From Boletus sp. NGJ (taxonomy: Eukaryota; Basidiomycota; Agaricomycetes; Boletales; Boletaceae), in assembly GCA_019096195.1 (NCBI GenBank), contig JAGTXK010000073.1, positions 1 to 64,000 on the forward strand: DNA of 64,000 nucleotides. Direction: 5' to 3'. Below, one piece after another: positions 11,227 through 23,648 of this stretch. Below the pieces are notes generated by a model. That model was not told the DNA's origin. It saw only the letters and a program-made list of their open reading frames with translations, and ran no database searches. The position numbers and the translations under genes were made by a program. Each line of letters opens with the position of its first letter. Within the stretch, counting starts at the first letter, position 1.

Positions 11227-12417
11227 TTACCCTCCTCGTAGTCTTGAAGTTCCATCTCAAGAACTCTGATCTCCCTCATTCTCCTTGTAATTGGTAAGGT
11301 CCCAAGAGTTGTCGAAGACTCCCTGGCTGGGACACGTCTGGTAGCCGTGTCCTCATCCTCCACAGTATGTGCAAGTTCTTCGTGGGCAAGCATACTGTGG
11401 ATGGTTGGGGGCAACCACTCCACTGTAGGGGCAATGGTATTGGGGGCAGGCAGGCTGAAGGTGACCTTGATGTCCACATTTGTAGCAGCGGATGCCGGTG
11501 AGGGGAGCTTGATGGTTATGAGGCGATCGGGTGCCAGGCAGGGGATTGGGATGACTAGCCATTGAGTTGGAACAGCTGGTAGGAGAGGTGCCTGTGGCGG
11601 CCCCAGGAATGGGAATGGAGGAAGGAGTAGGGCTCCTCATTGTAGAGTTCCCCAATGTGTGGAGAAGACCTTGGTCATTGGGGCGAGAGGGAAGGCCGAC
11701 CGAGAACACCATGGCTCCTCATCGGTGGAGGGTCCTGGTGGATCGGGAAACACCTGGGGGAGGAATTGGGAGGACTGGTATTGGGGGGGTTCCTTGAGAG
11801 GAGGGGTTGGGATTTGTGGAGGAAGGGGAGGCGATAACGGTGTTGCTGGAGGACTGGGCTCTCTGTGTTTCTGAAGAGTCTCTATCAACTCCGTTAGTGC
11901 GGCAGACTCCGTTGATGTTCTCCATGGGTCGCTCTGCCACGGAGGGGGTTTGTCTAGGGGGAATGGGGTAGGAGGGCATGGTGGTTGATGAGGGGGCAAA
12001 GAAAACATGACTTTCTTCTTCTGAGAGGGAGAGGATGGTGGGGTGGAGGAGGCGATCATGGGTGTTGATGGGTAGAAGGGCGAGGGAATAGTTGAAGCCC
12101 TCAATGAAAAGAAGGTCGAGAACAAGTTCGCGAATTTCGAGGATCCCTTCTGTCGCTCTTTCTTCTTCGGCGGTCTGTTGGGCATTGGAGTCATAGGGAT
12201 CTGCTGAGTTCCCATAGGTCCGGGAGAGAAGGGATCGAAGTGAGGAGTAAGATCTATAGAGGGCGACGAGTTGGACAAGTGAGTCATTGCAGGAGAAGAA
12301 GGGGATGGTCTGGAGGGTTCGGACTGCAACAGGGTTGTCAAGAATGGCGGCATAAAGATTCCGGCAGTGAGTGGGGGAGAGTCTGTTAAGGCATACAGAG
12401 AGGGGGGCGAGAGTCAT
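11070..12417 (-). pseudogene. third (post-pol) frame of copy C
   Basis: Counterpart of the zinc-knuckle frame in copies A and D, still recognisable through CYKCGHQGHLQPAC and the following CxxC pairs near 11370-11480 and through the Pro/Ser-rich middle. It is broken into several frames. Its presence in a third copy supports the frame as a fixed family component. Confidence 0.65.
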
Positions 12418-12594
12418 CTACCATGTGTGATGATAGGGGCAGTAGTCGATTCAGCAGAAACACCAATGTTGTTCGATATGTTTGGGGATATTGAGATCTG
12501 GGTATTGCTTCTGAAGACAAGCTTGAGTGAGGGCAGCTGATATGCGGGCAAGCAGGATGAAGAGGGAGGTGTTATCTTAGGGCATGGGTTCGTC

Positions 12595-15500
12595 TCAAAG
12601 TCTGAGTTGTCTTTTATATTCCAGGAGTATCTCCTTGGCATTTCCAAGATTGGCCTCTGGTTCCCAAGTCTGTTCTGCTGTGGAGTATCCTTTCCAGTGT
12701 GTCAGGTACTGCCTTCTTCCCAGTTTTCCCCGATGGTTGATGATGCTGTCTATTTCATATTCCTCTTCAGTTCCGACAAGTTCCGGTGGTGGTTGAGTGA
12801 AATTAGGACCGTGTTCTGGGGTTTCCTGATACAGAGAAAGTAGAGATGCATGGAACACATCGTGGATCTTCCACTGTTTTGGCAACTTGAGTTGAAACGC
12901 CACGGAGAATACCACTTGAGTGATTTCAAATGGTCCGGTTCATTTCAGTGATAGTTTTCGGGAGGGAGCCTGGAGTTTTAGGTTTTTGACATCCAGCCAC
13001 ACCTTATCCCCAAGTTTCCAAGGTTTGAAGCAAGAGTGAACCCTCTCCTTCATGCATAGTTGTGCCAGTTTGTGTGCCGCTTCTGCTTCCTTTCTTGATT
13101 CTTCTAGGAAAGAGAATCTCTCCTCCAGGGTTGGTAGAAAGGTTTTTCTGATGGAAGGATATGCTCTTGGTTCATATCCGAGGATCAAGGAGAAGGGCGA
13201 CTTTCCAGTGACCGAGTGGGTTGTGGAGTTGTGAGCAAACTCTGCCATTGGTAGTAATTCCAACCACTTCTGTGGTTGGCCATCACAGAATATCCGTAGG
13301 TAGGTTTCTAGTTCTTGGTTGTATCGTTCCGTTTCGCCATCCGTTTGTGGGTGGTAGGCTGTGGAAAGGGCGACGTCATAGTTCAGGAGTCTAGCGAGTT
13401 TCCGAGCGAACGCGGATGCGAACTGTGGACCATGATCTGAAACCAGTTTGTTATGTAAATCGTACCATAGGAAGACTTTTTTGAAGAAAAGATGGGCTAT
13501 ACCAGCTGCGTCCACCGTTTTTGTGCAAGGGGCGAGAATTACCCCCTTACTAAGCCCATGGTCGACCACGACCATAACTGAATCGAAACCCCCCACTGGG
13601 GGTAGGTCGGTGATCAAGTCCACTGAAAGATTTTGGAAAGGGCGGTGTCCTTGAAGGGCTATGGGGGTGACCGGGGGAACCATAGGGTGTGTCTGGACCT
13701 TGTTGCTCTGGCAGATGGCGCAACCAGTGACGTATTTGCAGATGAATGTAGTAAGTCTGGGCCACCAGTAGTCCTTGGCTAGGAGTTGAGTGGTATGAAG
13801 GTGTCCGCTGTGTCCTCCCTCAAAAGAGGAATGGATAGAGGAGACCAACTCCTGCCGGGCTGGGCCAGGGATGTACATCCAGTTTTTGAAGTAGAGGTTA
13901 CCATTGTCAAAGGTCCAGTCTTCCATGTTGGACCGGGTGAAGAGAGGTTCTCCTTGTCCTACACATTCTAGGGCGGAGAGTACCAATGGATCGTTCTGGG
14001 TGGATCCTTTGATTTTCTTGGCCAGCACTAGGTCGATTATTCGTACTTGATAGTTGAATGCATTAGATGGGAGGAGTTGCACATCTTTGTTGTCCTTGGA
14101 AGTATCGATCTCATCCCGACGAGATAAAGCATCTGCAGGGGCCATTTTTGTTCCTGGTAGGGCTTGGTAGACCATATCATAGTCTTGGAGGAACAAAAGC
14201 CATCATGCCTGTCGTCGGGATAGTTGGCGGGGTTCCTTAAAGAACGTCAAGTTCTTGTGGTCGGTCAACACTGTTACAGGGTGGGGGGATTCAAGGAGGT
14301 ATTGTTGCCATTCTTTCAAACCTTGTATGACAGCCAGTAGTTCCCTGTCATAGATGTCATAGTTTCTCTCTGCCAGAGAGAATGTTTCAGAGAGATAGCC
14401 ATATGGTTGCATATCTCCATTGTCGTTGTTTTGCATGAGTACCGCTCCTGACGCTGTGAGCAAGGCATCTGTCATGAGAGTAAAGGGTTTTGAAGTATCT
14501 GGGAAGGCGAGGACAGGTTTCTTGGTGAATGCCGCTTGTAAGGTTCTGAATGAGTTTTCTTGAAGTGATCCCCAGGACCAAGTCGTCGCTTGCTTTGTAA
14601 GGTCCAGCAAAGAATGTGCGATGTCGGAAAAGGAGGGGATAAACTTCCTGTAAAAATTGCAGAACCCAATGAAGGACCAGACATCCTTCACGTTCACCAG
14701 AAGTTTCCATTGTTTGATGGCGTTGAGCTTGACTGGGTCCATCTGGACTCTGTCCTTCCTTACAATCATCCCTAGATGTTCAACTTTTTCAGCTGAGAAG
14801 GTACACTTCTCCAATTTGAGGTACATTTCATGCTGTCAGAAGCATTCTAGGACCTTCTGTGTCCTCTCATCATGAGTTATCTGATCTGAAGAATGGATCA
14901 ACAGATCGTCCATGTATATCACCAACCATTCCTCTGCGATGTAATCTCCAAAGAGATCATCCATGAATGCTTGGAACATTGCGGGGGAATTACACATTCC
15001 AAAGAACATGACATTTGGCTTGAATAGTTCGAATGGGGTGAGAAAAGCCGCCTTCCACCGATCTTCTGGTTTGATCAAGACGTTGTTGTAGCCCCATCAT
15101 ACATTGAATTTAGTGAAAATTGACGATCCCTTTAATTTGTCCAGGAGGTCGGAAATTAAGGGGAGAGGATAGGCATTCTTGATCATGTGGCTGTTAAGAT
15201 ACCAGTAGTCTTGGCAGGGGCAGAGTTTCCCATCTTTCTTCTATACAAAGAAGAAAGAAGCAGCCTGGGGAGATTTTGATGGTGATATCTTTCCAGTTTT
15301 GAGATGTTCGGTAATGAATTCCTGGCATGCCTGTTGTTCCAATGGGTTGAGAGGGTACACCTTGGCTTGTTTCGGAACAAATGAGTCCTTTAACTCGATG
15401 GCATGGTCGTATTGCCTAGAGGGAGGTAATTTGGTGATCGTCTTCTCCGTGAAGATGTCTTCATATTCTTTGAATGCATTTGGTAATATGCTCTTTGTCT

Positions 15501-16242
15501 TCTGTGCCTGTTGGGCGATCTCGGTAGACAGAGTGGTCCTCTTGATGACGAACTCTGATACATCCCCATGCGTGTTGAAGAACTTGGCCCGTTGCAAGGG
15601 CATCCAGTGGCGAAAGGTCTCGTAGAGTCTGTCTTGCACATACTCCCTTTCGTCATGTTCCAGATACCTTAGCAGGTATTGCTGTTCGAGTGTTCCCAGT
15701 GGATCACCTTGAGTCCACCGATAGGAAGACGGTACTATTGTTACCCGTCCTTCCGTCCAGTTGATATCAGGGTTCACTGCCCTGAGCCATGGAAGTCCTA
15801 GGATGACTTCGTCCTTGCCGCAGTTGAGGACATAGAGATCCCACTGTTCTCATATGCCTCTGTAATCCAACACGATGTTGGTCCTTTCCTTGATGGTTTC
15901 AGACTGATTTTGGGTTCCATCTATGTTCCAAGCTCGGACCGGGTTGTCCAGCTTCCATGTGGGTAACCCCATTTTCTCCACCGCGTGTCTTGAGATGAAG
16001 CATCCTGTTGCTCCACTATTGATTAAGGCGTTTGTTCCAATGATTTTGCCATCCTGCTTCCAGATTGAGAGAGGAATACGAATAGAATTACTCTTCGATC
16101 CAGAAATAAATACAGGTGCAATCGTGTAGGAAGAGGGTGATGTTGGTACATCTCTTCCATCTAAAAAGATGTTTGGTCCATGGGAGAAAGGGGGATTTGC
16201 GTAGTGGGTCCTAGGGCAAGAGAGTTGATGTTCTCTTCCCAT
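12595..16242 (-). pseudogene. pol: pol remains of copy C
   Basis: All pol domains are still recognisable in order on the minus strand: protease near 16000, reverse transcriptase with YMDD near 14915, RNase H near 14450, integrase zinc-binding and catalytic regions about 13400-13850, and chromodomain near 12600-12770. The region is broken in many places and survives as several separate open stretches. Residue changes relative to A and D mostly fit CpG transitions. Confidence 0.88.
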
Positions 16243-16243
16243 T

Positions 16244-17511
16244 CTATTGTGGCAGCTTCTTGTACTTGTTCCAAAATGAGTCCCTGCTCATCCAGCCCCG
16301 TGTCAAAGGCTGTCTAGAGTGTTCTGAGAACTTTGTCTCGTCTGTTGTTTCTGGCGACTTCTGTGAGATACTTGTTGAGGGGATCCTGTGGCGTTTCTTG
16401 GGTGACGACCACCCTGGTGTGTGTCTCCTATGGTTTCCTATGTTCCTCTCTCCTAACTGGCTGGTATCCTGGGTGGTTCTTGGTACTGCACCCAATCTTG
16501 TTGCAGATGAAGCATCTTTGCTCTCTCATCTGCTTGGCCTGTTCAATAGGAGACAAGGTGATCCTATCCACGTCCATTGCGTTCAGATCGTGGTGATTTC
16601 CTTGGCCTCTTCCAAAGGATGCAAAAGGTCCTTTCTGTATTCCTTCAATTTGTTGCCATGCCCTGTGGATGTTGGCAGCTACTTCATAGACTTCTTTCAT
16701 TTTCTTGGCTTTTTGGAAGGTCTCGCTGTTGACCAACTGTCAGGCAATGTTTGGATCAATTCCTCTAAGGTAGAATTCGAGGATGGAGTAGAATTCTTGT
16801 AGTTCGGAGTGAACTACTAGCAGTGAGAACTGGGAAATGAATCTGTCAAATCCCTTCGGGTCCTTAGTGTTTTGTTGGAGGGATCCTAGTTCTACCATTG
16901 CTAGGTTGCTAGTGTTGTGGGGGGTGAAGGTGAGGGCAAAGGCTTTCTTGATTCCATTATAGGATTTGTCTGCGAGCAGCACAGTGTCGTCGAGTAGCCT
17001 GGTCAGCCAGGCTTCTGCAAATGCTTTTCCTCTTCCCTTGGACATCTGGTTCAATAGGATTAGCCTCTTGGCTTCCTCGGTGAACTTCTCTGTGCCTCCT
17101 AGATGGAAGTATCCTTCCATTGCCATGAGCCATCTCTTGGCATTGTTTGTCTCCCCTGAGAACTCCTCAGGCAGGGCAGCTTTAATTTCAACCATATTGT
17201 CTTCGTTGTCTGTGTCTTCTTCAGGCCGGGGATTTCCTGGATCGGGACTAGATCTTCCGCTAGGGAAAAGAGGGTTGGGGGAGTCTACTCGGATGGGAAC
17301 CGGTTGGAATGCTGGCAGTGGGATAGGAGCGTCCAATGGGGTTGGGGTTCGAGAGCAGAGACCATCTGGAAAATCTGGTCATCTGGGTTATTCTGGAAAT
17401 GCGCGGGCGGGAGGGTCGTTGTAATGGGATGATGACCCTGGGATCCTTCTTGATGAAGACGTATCGGAGATAGGAGTAGAAGCCCGTAGTGATGTGGCTT
17501 CTTCTTCTCAA
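16244..17511 (-). pseudogene. gag: gag remains of copy C
   Basis: Matches the gag of copies A and D over the capsid domain (about 16740-17200) and the C-terminal zinc motif (about 16490-16540). The Pro-rich N-terminal part is spread over more than one frame. Broken. Confidence 0.8.
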
Positions 17512-17641
17512 TCTTCTCCTAGGAGATGGGAAAGGTTGATTCTGTGCAGTGCACAGAGCAAGGGCCTATCTCTTGATAGGCGGTTTTAATTCCTTGGAAT
17601 GATGATGGGAGTTGCTAGACTGAATAGTCTTCAGCAATTTA

Positions 17642-17653
17642 TAACCTAGATCT
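17642..17653 (-). other. self-priming primer-binding site of copy C
   Basis: AGATCTAGGTTA on the element strand, two bases inside the 5' LTR, still an exact complement of the LTR segment near 18221-18232. It is preserved although the element around it is badly decayed. Confidence 0.75.
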
Positions 17654-17655
17654 TT

Positions 17656-18661
17656 TGTTACACTGGGTAACAATGTGACATGTTCCTGTATAACCCCTGT
17701 TGGATTATAGGACTAGCAGGACTTGAGGGAAAATCTACCTCCAGAGGCCCAAGGTTTCCTCTGACTGGGGACCAACTGCTAGCTTTATGTAGAGTCCTCT
17801 CGTTACCTCTACAACCAATGGCAGAGTCTTGAATTTACCACGGTGGCGCAATCCTATAAGAAGGATGGACAGACCGGTGCACAGGCCAGGAGACAGTTGC
17901 CTTCTGTCAGCTAGTTCTCCTGGGTTTACTGGGCCTAGTGCTGGTGGCGGAGTCCCGGGCTTTACGAGTTGCCGGTGGTGGAGTCCTGCACTTGCTGGGT
18001 CAGTGGCGGAGTCCTGACCAACGACGACCAACCTCTGTTGGTCATTGGAGTTGCTGAAGCTTTAGGAGCCTGTAATGGCAATGATGGCACACAAGTGCGA
18101 AGTGATGAGAAGAATGATCACAAGAGCGAGGGCAATCACCTCCAGAACGCGGGAGAAGGCTTCTGAGGTGAAGTGGAACCTTTAGCGGGAGAAGCAGATA
18201 GATTACACGGGAAGGAGTGTAGATCTAGGTTAGAGTTACATGAAGGGCCTGCGTCTCTATTTATAGGCCTTACCTGTCTAGGGCAGGCTTCATAGCGAAT
18301 ATAGTAATTGTTAGTCGTAGATGAAAGATTACTATAAATGGATCAAGGCATGGGTCAAAATGGAAAGGTAGGAATACTAGGCTATGCATGAGAGAGCATA
18401 GCCGAGGAGGCAATGTCTATGATCGGATCAAGAAGGAAGAAAACATATATCAAATGAAAAGGGGGCGGTGTCCATACCAAACAGGTAGGTTCCTAAAAAG
18501 GGAGTTATGAATAACTTCCTAGAAAGGAGGTTCCGGATGGGGTAATGCCTGAGTTGGTGTCGCAGGGGAATCCCTGGTCTGAGTCAAAGAATAGGTCGTC
18601 CCATAGTCCTACAGGAGGAGAAGGAAGGGGAAAAGATGTACTCCCTTCGGTAACCATAACA
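17656..18661 (-). repeat. 5' LTR of copy C, 1006 bp
   Basis: Starts TGTTACACTGG and ends CATAACA on the plus strand. Followed by the second target-duplication copy CGTGG (18662-18666). Confidence 0.92.
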
Positions 18662-19256
18662 CGTGGAACCAGCAGTAAGGACAGATAATTGGAGCCTGGC
18701 ACTGGGGTGCAAGACTGGTTGGTTTTTTCTATAGCAGGTCTCAAGGTGAACTGGATGGTGGTATATAGTTTAACAACTTTGAGTGAAATTTTTCTATAAG
18801 GAAAAACTCATGGCATTGTCCAATGGGATTTGCAGAGGTTGCACAAGAGGGCTCACCTGTGCTTGCACTAATGTAGGCACTGACAAACCTTTAGTCTTGG
18901 CTGCCTGTGCACACTTGCATGTGTTGATCTCATCATGCTTGGCGTTGGTGAGCGCTTGCTGCACAGTGGCTCTCTGCTCCTCTTTGAGGGTGTCTATAAT
19001 TTACATGAGTAAAAAAAAGGTCAACATGGTGAAGAATTTACCTCACATCACTTGAACCTTCTCACTTGGGTGGCACACATGCCCACGTGAGGTTCCAAGT
19101 GGTTGAGTGGATGGGAGGTCACCAGACATATGTAGGAAGTGTGTATGGTGAAAGTTACTGGACAAAGAAGAACTTTGGTCAGCCATTATAAATCATAAAA
19201 AGAAAACAATATACCAGTGTGCAGAAATGACTGAATGTGTTGTGTCATCATTGTTG

Positions 19257-20930
19257 ATTGATGGCTGTGGACTGCCATTTGAGAACATTTTGTTTGTTCT
19301 TGTCTATATTCATGCCACAAATTGCATGCCTTCATTTAAAGCTTCAAGTTCCTGATGTCTGTGGCCATTGTGGCCAAGGATTTCCTAGTTCAAGTGGGGT
19401 GCACCACCATATTGCACACTCATCACTCTATCAAGCAGCTGTGTAGTGTTCCACCAGTCCTTTTTGTCACGTTCATGAACAGCACCCTCAGCCTATAGTT
19501 TATGATCAGCCAGGATACTCTGAATCACCAGCTGCATTTAACGACCCACCTGACCAAGGATATGGCGATGTATCTGATCCAGTGTAGGTAGGGGAAGACA
19601 CCAATTAGCATTTTCAATGTTATGCATTCGAGTTCAATGAAAAGCCTGTAGCCAACATACTTGGGTTAGTCAAAACCTCATTTGAGATGATGAGGGATGT
19701 CCAGGTTGCCTCAGGATGAGGCTTATACTCTCCTTTTGCAGACTGAGAGGAATGGGAGTTGGCTGAGTGGCGATCACAAATGTGAACCAGCAGGCAACTG
19801 ATGACTTCCTGAAACTGCCAATCATGAGTAAATCAGCACAATCTGATAGATATTACTTCCTCCAAGTCAAGTCACCTTCAGACATGCAACCAGACATGAT
19901 CAAGCTACCAAAGTAAATACATGTTCATGAAAGTAATTGATCAACTTCTGACTGGTCCTGAATGGACTTGTGAACTTGTGAGACCACATGGCGACATCAA
20001 AGCTGAAGCTGTGGCAGGAGACAAGGAGGAAGAACTTGAGCTCTGGATGCATGATGTTGCCTGCATTTACAAGTTAATTGGCAACCCATCTTATCATGGC
20101 GATATGGCATACACACCTGAGAAGATATACACTGGCCAGGATGGAAGATGTCACTGGTATGATGAGATGTGGACCAGAGAATGGTGGTGGAAAGTGCAGG
20201 TGAGTCAGAGTGGCTATATATCATTAGCATATCTTATATCCATTGTAGGGCCAACTGCCAGAGGGAGCAACCATTGTGTCTGTGATTTTGGCATCTGATA
20301 AGACTGAGCTATCGTGATTCAAAGGGGACAAAAGTGCCTGGCCTGTCTACCTCAGTATAGGAAATATCTTGAAAGGAGTTTGTTGTCAGCCTGGGCTCTG
20401 GACTTATGGTCATTCAATGGCTGTCGCTGACACATTCTACTTGAACAGATATATTGATTTTCAAACATTCGAGCAGTACAGGATCTATCAATGATTACTG
20501 CAGCACACTACCATATAACAGCATATGCATGATAAGGTGGTGGTCAGGCTGTAAGTATTGCCTAATTTATATTTGATGTTGTGCTCATCTATTTGATTCA
20601 GTCTCGTTATCATGCATGCACAGCTGCTCACTGTGTTGAAGGACTGACAGCACAGAAGAAAGAACCAATGTGGGCTAGCCATAATATGAGGTGATTGCTT
20701 GTTACTATTTCAGTAAATGTAGTTCCACGACTTCATATATAAAGAATATGTTTCATTCTCTACTATATAGACTCATGCCTGCAATGCAGTGTTTGGAACA
20801 ATATCAAAAACTGTTGGATGACACAAGGGTGAAAGATAATGAGAAGCAAGCTTGAGAGGGGCTGGTGGTGAGGCTGGACCGAGTGTAGATGATGTTAGAT
20901 GACTATGACCTGGTGAAATTGACCTAGACT
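19257..20930 (+). pseudogene. decayed Plavaka-type transposase
   Basis: Plavaka elements are CACTA-like DNA transposons abundant in mushroom genomes. The N-terminal C2H2 finger is visible near 19350-19440 (CGHCGQGF..HHHIAHS). Next comes the stretch PFAD-EEWELAEW near 19735-19770. The clearest block is at 19921-20205, with elements like ELELWMHDVACIYKLIGNPSYH and YDEMWTREWWWKVQ. A 48-bp GT..AG intron (about 20201-20248) is followed by LPEGATIVSVILASDKTELS and WPVYLSIGNILKG. Multiple in-frame stops interrupt it, and the downstream part (20450-20880) drifts into protein-like text I do not recognise (YLNRYIDF, later SRYHACTAAHC). The DDE-type catalytic core is not clear. CpG is nearly absent, so the copy is old. 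Family assignment is by recalled motif pattern. Confidence 0.65.
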
Positions 20931-20936
20931 CTGAGA

Positions 20937-21128
20937 TAAAAAAGTGGTCGTGCTATATAGTACTAAAGCACTACTGTAGTCTACATAGTTGGCTTGAAGA
21001 GGTGGTTGTACTACAGAGTACTACTGTAGGCTCCATAGCAGTCTTGTTGTTGTGCCACAGGTATAGTGATGACATCACACTATGATGGCTATATAGCTAT
21101 GCAGTGTGCTACAGCCGCATTCCTTTTT
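20937..21128 (+). repeat. short dispersed T-tailed repeat, copy 1
   Basis: About 190 bp with internal motifs ACTACTGTAGTCTACAT, GAGTACTAC and GCTACAGCC and ending in a T run. It resembles 30630-30838, which has the same motifs in the same order and also ends in a T run. No coding capacity. Could be a MITE or SINE-like element; no clear box A/B was recognised. Confidence 0.45.
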
Positions 21129-21136
21129 TGCAGATG

Positions 21137-21628
21137 TGTTATGAAACCTATTGTTCTCAATGACAAGAATCCACAAGGCTCAGCATATCTTGCAGGCTAT
21201 GCGAGTCCTGGAGGGTATGTGGGTCTAGTCTGAAGTGCTCCTTACATCTACAATGATCTAGAATCAAGGCAATGATAGATTGGAGAACAACAAAGTGGAT
21301 TTGACTGGCTAACCCAGTCCTCAAACATGAGTTTATATAAGTTACAGGATGGCACACAGACCAAGCAGTGTGTGATGAAATACTATAAGTAGGTAAAATG
21401 AAGGAAGTGTTTGTGAGAGAGTAGAAATGGAGATGAATGTGGGAATAGATAAGGTGTGAATGAGAGCAGTAATTAAATACATGAGGATGTCATATAATGG
21501 GTCTAGACTTTAGTCATGTGATTAGTCCCACAGTCACATGTAGTCATGTGACTAGTCATGTAATATGAGACAAGAAATGAGTGACTAAGGTTGTGATGAA
21601 AAAGTTTGAAAATATCCATATTATAACA
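21137..21628 (-). repeat. solo LTR of gypsy family 2, 492 bp
   Basis: Begins TGTTATGAAACC and ends TTATAACA on the plus strand, and aligns along its length with the LTRs at 27651-28123 (same orientation) and 23649-24128 (opposite). No internal element sequence adjoins it. The flanking pentamers (AGATG and CTCTA) do not match, so its target duplication is lost or it was rearranged. Confidence 0.7.
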
Positions 21629-21737
21629 CTCTAGGGCCTAAAAACCCTTAGTATGACCCACCACCTCTGAAATTTTCAGAATATTAATATTTCACTATGA
21701 GAATCAATGTTTTTCTCTAACACATAGCTCTGATAGT

Positions 21738-22461
21738 ATCTACAAGTACATAGCTAATAGAATTGTAAATACTACTATATGTATATAGTTAAGTGCCAGT
21801 GAGAGAAAGTGAACATGTGACCATATTCTACACAGCCTTGCATCACATGACTCAGCATTCCATGAGATTGTATGATGTTCCATAGTGTTCCATACATTAG
21901 TTAGCAAAAGCTTGGCATTTGTAAGAAAAGTCTTGGCATTTATAAGCAATCTCTTGGCATTTGTAAGCAGCCAACTGTTCTGATTGGTTAGCCAAGCCCA
22001 TGTATTTATCTATAAAAGGAGAGCCCCTTAGGCCACCAAGAGAGCAGATTTAGCTTCAGTGGTTTTATCTTAACCAGAGAAATTCTCTCAAGAAGAATTA
22101 TTCTCATACCACTTGAAGTACCCCTTACAGGCAACCCACAGAGGACCTTAAGGAGGACCAACTCCACTGTTTAGACAGCTAGTTAGATTGTTAGGAGTAA
22201 AAGACTTGTAGTCAATAGTACATAAGTAAAATAGAACACCTTTTGGAAGAAAACCCTCAATAGGGCAACAAAAGAGAATAGATCCCAAACATTCTAATTC
22301 TACTAGAATCTAAGCAACCCTGCTACTCTGCTGACTGCCCACTTAAAGGGATAAGTGACAGTACAGCCAAACAAGCCCTGAATTGTATTCTTAGCAAATA
22401 ATAGAATTGTATTGCTATAACCTTTCTGAGTGAACTAAGTGAAGTGTGAATCCATTCTAGC
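21738..22461 (+). repeat. decayed LTR-like sequence, possibly Ty1/copia
   Basis: AT-rich, CpG-free sequence with repeated CTTGGCATTTGTAAGC units (about 21905-21970) and a TATAAAAGG promoter-like box at 22011-22019. A plausible leader follows. Its right side is interrupted at 22461 by a family-1 solo LTR. Boundaries are not defined by terminal repeats, so the call is tentative. Confidence 0.35.
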
Positions 22462-23364
22462 TGTTACGCCATGTAACAAGTGACATGTTCCTGAGTAATC
22501 AACCCTGTGTGATTACTGGACTAGCCAGACTTGAGGGGAAAATACCTCCTGAGGCCCAATGATTCCTTGGACTGGGGACTGATGGCTAGCTTTAATGTAG
22601 AGCCTTCCTTGGGGTTGGAGCTGCTACTCTATGACCAATGTCGGAGTCTTGGACTTTGAGGATGGTGGTGTGATTCAATGGAAGGGCAGACTGATCCTAG
22701 ATGGGGGTCAGTGGTGGAGTCCTGGATTTACTGTGCTGCCAGTGGTGGAGTCCTGGGCTTACACAGGCCAACCTTTGTTGGTGTTGGAGTTGCCGTCTAG
22801 TGACATGAGTGGACGGCAACAAGGCCACACAGATGTGAAGTGATGAGGAAGATGATCACAAGCACTGTGGTGATCACCTCCAGAGCAGGAGCAGGCTTCT
22901 GAGGTGAAGTGGAACTGAGAGCTGGGAGAGCTAGTAGATTACATGGGAAGTGGTGTAGATCTAGGTTGGGATTTACATGAAGGGCGAATGCCCATATAAA
23001 TAGGCCTTCCCTACTCAAGGCAGGCTTTGTATCGTATATGGTAATCGTAAGTATTACCATAACGGATCATGTCATGAATCAAATGAGAAAGGTGGAATAC
23101 TGGGCTATGTGTAAGAGAGCATAGCCAGAGAGGCAATGTCTATGATTATATCAGAGGTGAAATTCATAGGAGGTGAAATAGAGAGGGCTGTGTTACAGCC
23201 ATAGTGATGCATCACTCAGAAAGGGAGTTCCAGATAAGATGATGCTTGTGTGGGCATTGTGGGGGAATCCCAGGTAGTTGGAGGCATCAAAGAACAGGTC
23301 GTCCCAGAGTCCAGGAGGAGGAGAAGGGAGAGAAAAAGATGTACCCCCTTCTGTAACCGTAACA
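22462..23364 (-). repeat. old solo LTR of gypsy family 1, 903 bp
   Basis: TGTTACGCC..CCGTAACA on the plus strand. It aligns with the LTRs of A and C but with many substitutions and small gaps and few CpG sites. Flanks CTAGC (22457-22461) and CCAGC (23365-23369) agree at four of five bases, fitting an aged target duplication and LTR-LTR excision of the body. Confidence 0.8.
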
Positions 23365-23648
23365 CCAGCATTATCTGGAACATTGCAACATCTCAACAAT
23401 CCAGCATATCTGTGGATTATCAGCCACAAAGTCATTGCCTTTTATAGCAATTAACTTATTTGACCTTCTAACCTTTTCTAACAAAGTCTAGCAACTTGGT
23501 AGTGTTGACTAGCATATATATTTAGACATGTTTATATTTGTTTACACTTGTTTATATGTGTTTACACTGCTAACACCTTACTAACCAGACCACAGTTGAA
23601 CTAAATCAATTTCAATTCTTCAATATTTGTTAGGAATTGGCAAATAAC

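Larger units (their letters stand above)
10221..18661 (-). mobile_element. Ty3/gypsy chromovirus, copy C (family 1), broken
   Basis: Same family and order as copy A: 3' LTR 10221-11226, third frame about 11070-12417, pol remains about 12595-16242, gag remains about 16244-17511, 5' LTR 17656-18661. Both LTRs are 1006 bp and differ by a few percent, almost all C/T or G/A changes. The 5-bp target duplication CGTGG (10216-10220 and 18662-18666) shows a clean insertion into the DUF6532-type gene. The element has well over ten breaks and many CpG sites converted to TpG or CpA, so it is older than A and D. Confidence 0.93.
8499..19186 (-). pseudogene. decayed DUF6532-type gene, split by retrotransposon C
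   Basis: A minus-strand host-type gene whose start ATG is at 19184-19186 and whose stop is near 8499-8501. The coding parts are 18667-19186 and 8499-10215, with element C between them. The first exon encodes a Ser-rich start (MADQSSSLSSN). A GT..AG intron of about 47 bp follows near 19002-19048, then a helical Glu/Gln/Lys-rich stretch. Beyond the insertion the frame continues through VPRKSTVPPTTLAAKP. A domain at about 8930-9640 matches my memory of the Agaricomycete DUF6532 family (pattern DPFPDGIKELKWAEGVW, later LDEWASGKQELINFSEDNY). The C-terminus is strongly acidic. Several in-frame stops at TGA or TAG sites where CGA or CAG would be expected, together with CpG loss, indicate a dead copy. 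DUF6532 proteins are multicopy in these fungi and their function is unknown. The family call is from recall, not a search. Confidence 0.55.

Noticed and set aside
21723-21735. Copia-type primer site (complement of the initiator tRNA anticodon side, minus-strand TATCAGAGC)
   Set aside because: It matches only partly, and the adjoining LTR-like sequence has its TATA box on the opposite strand, so the orientations disagree.
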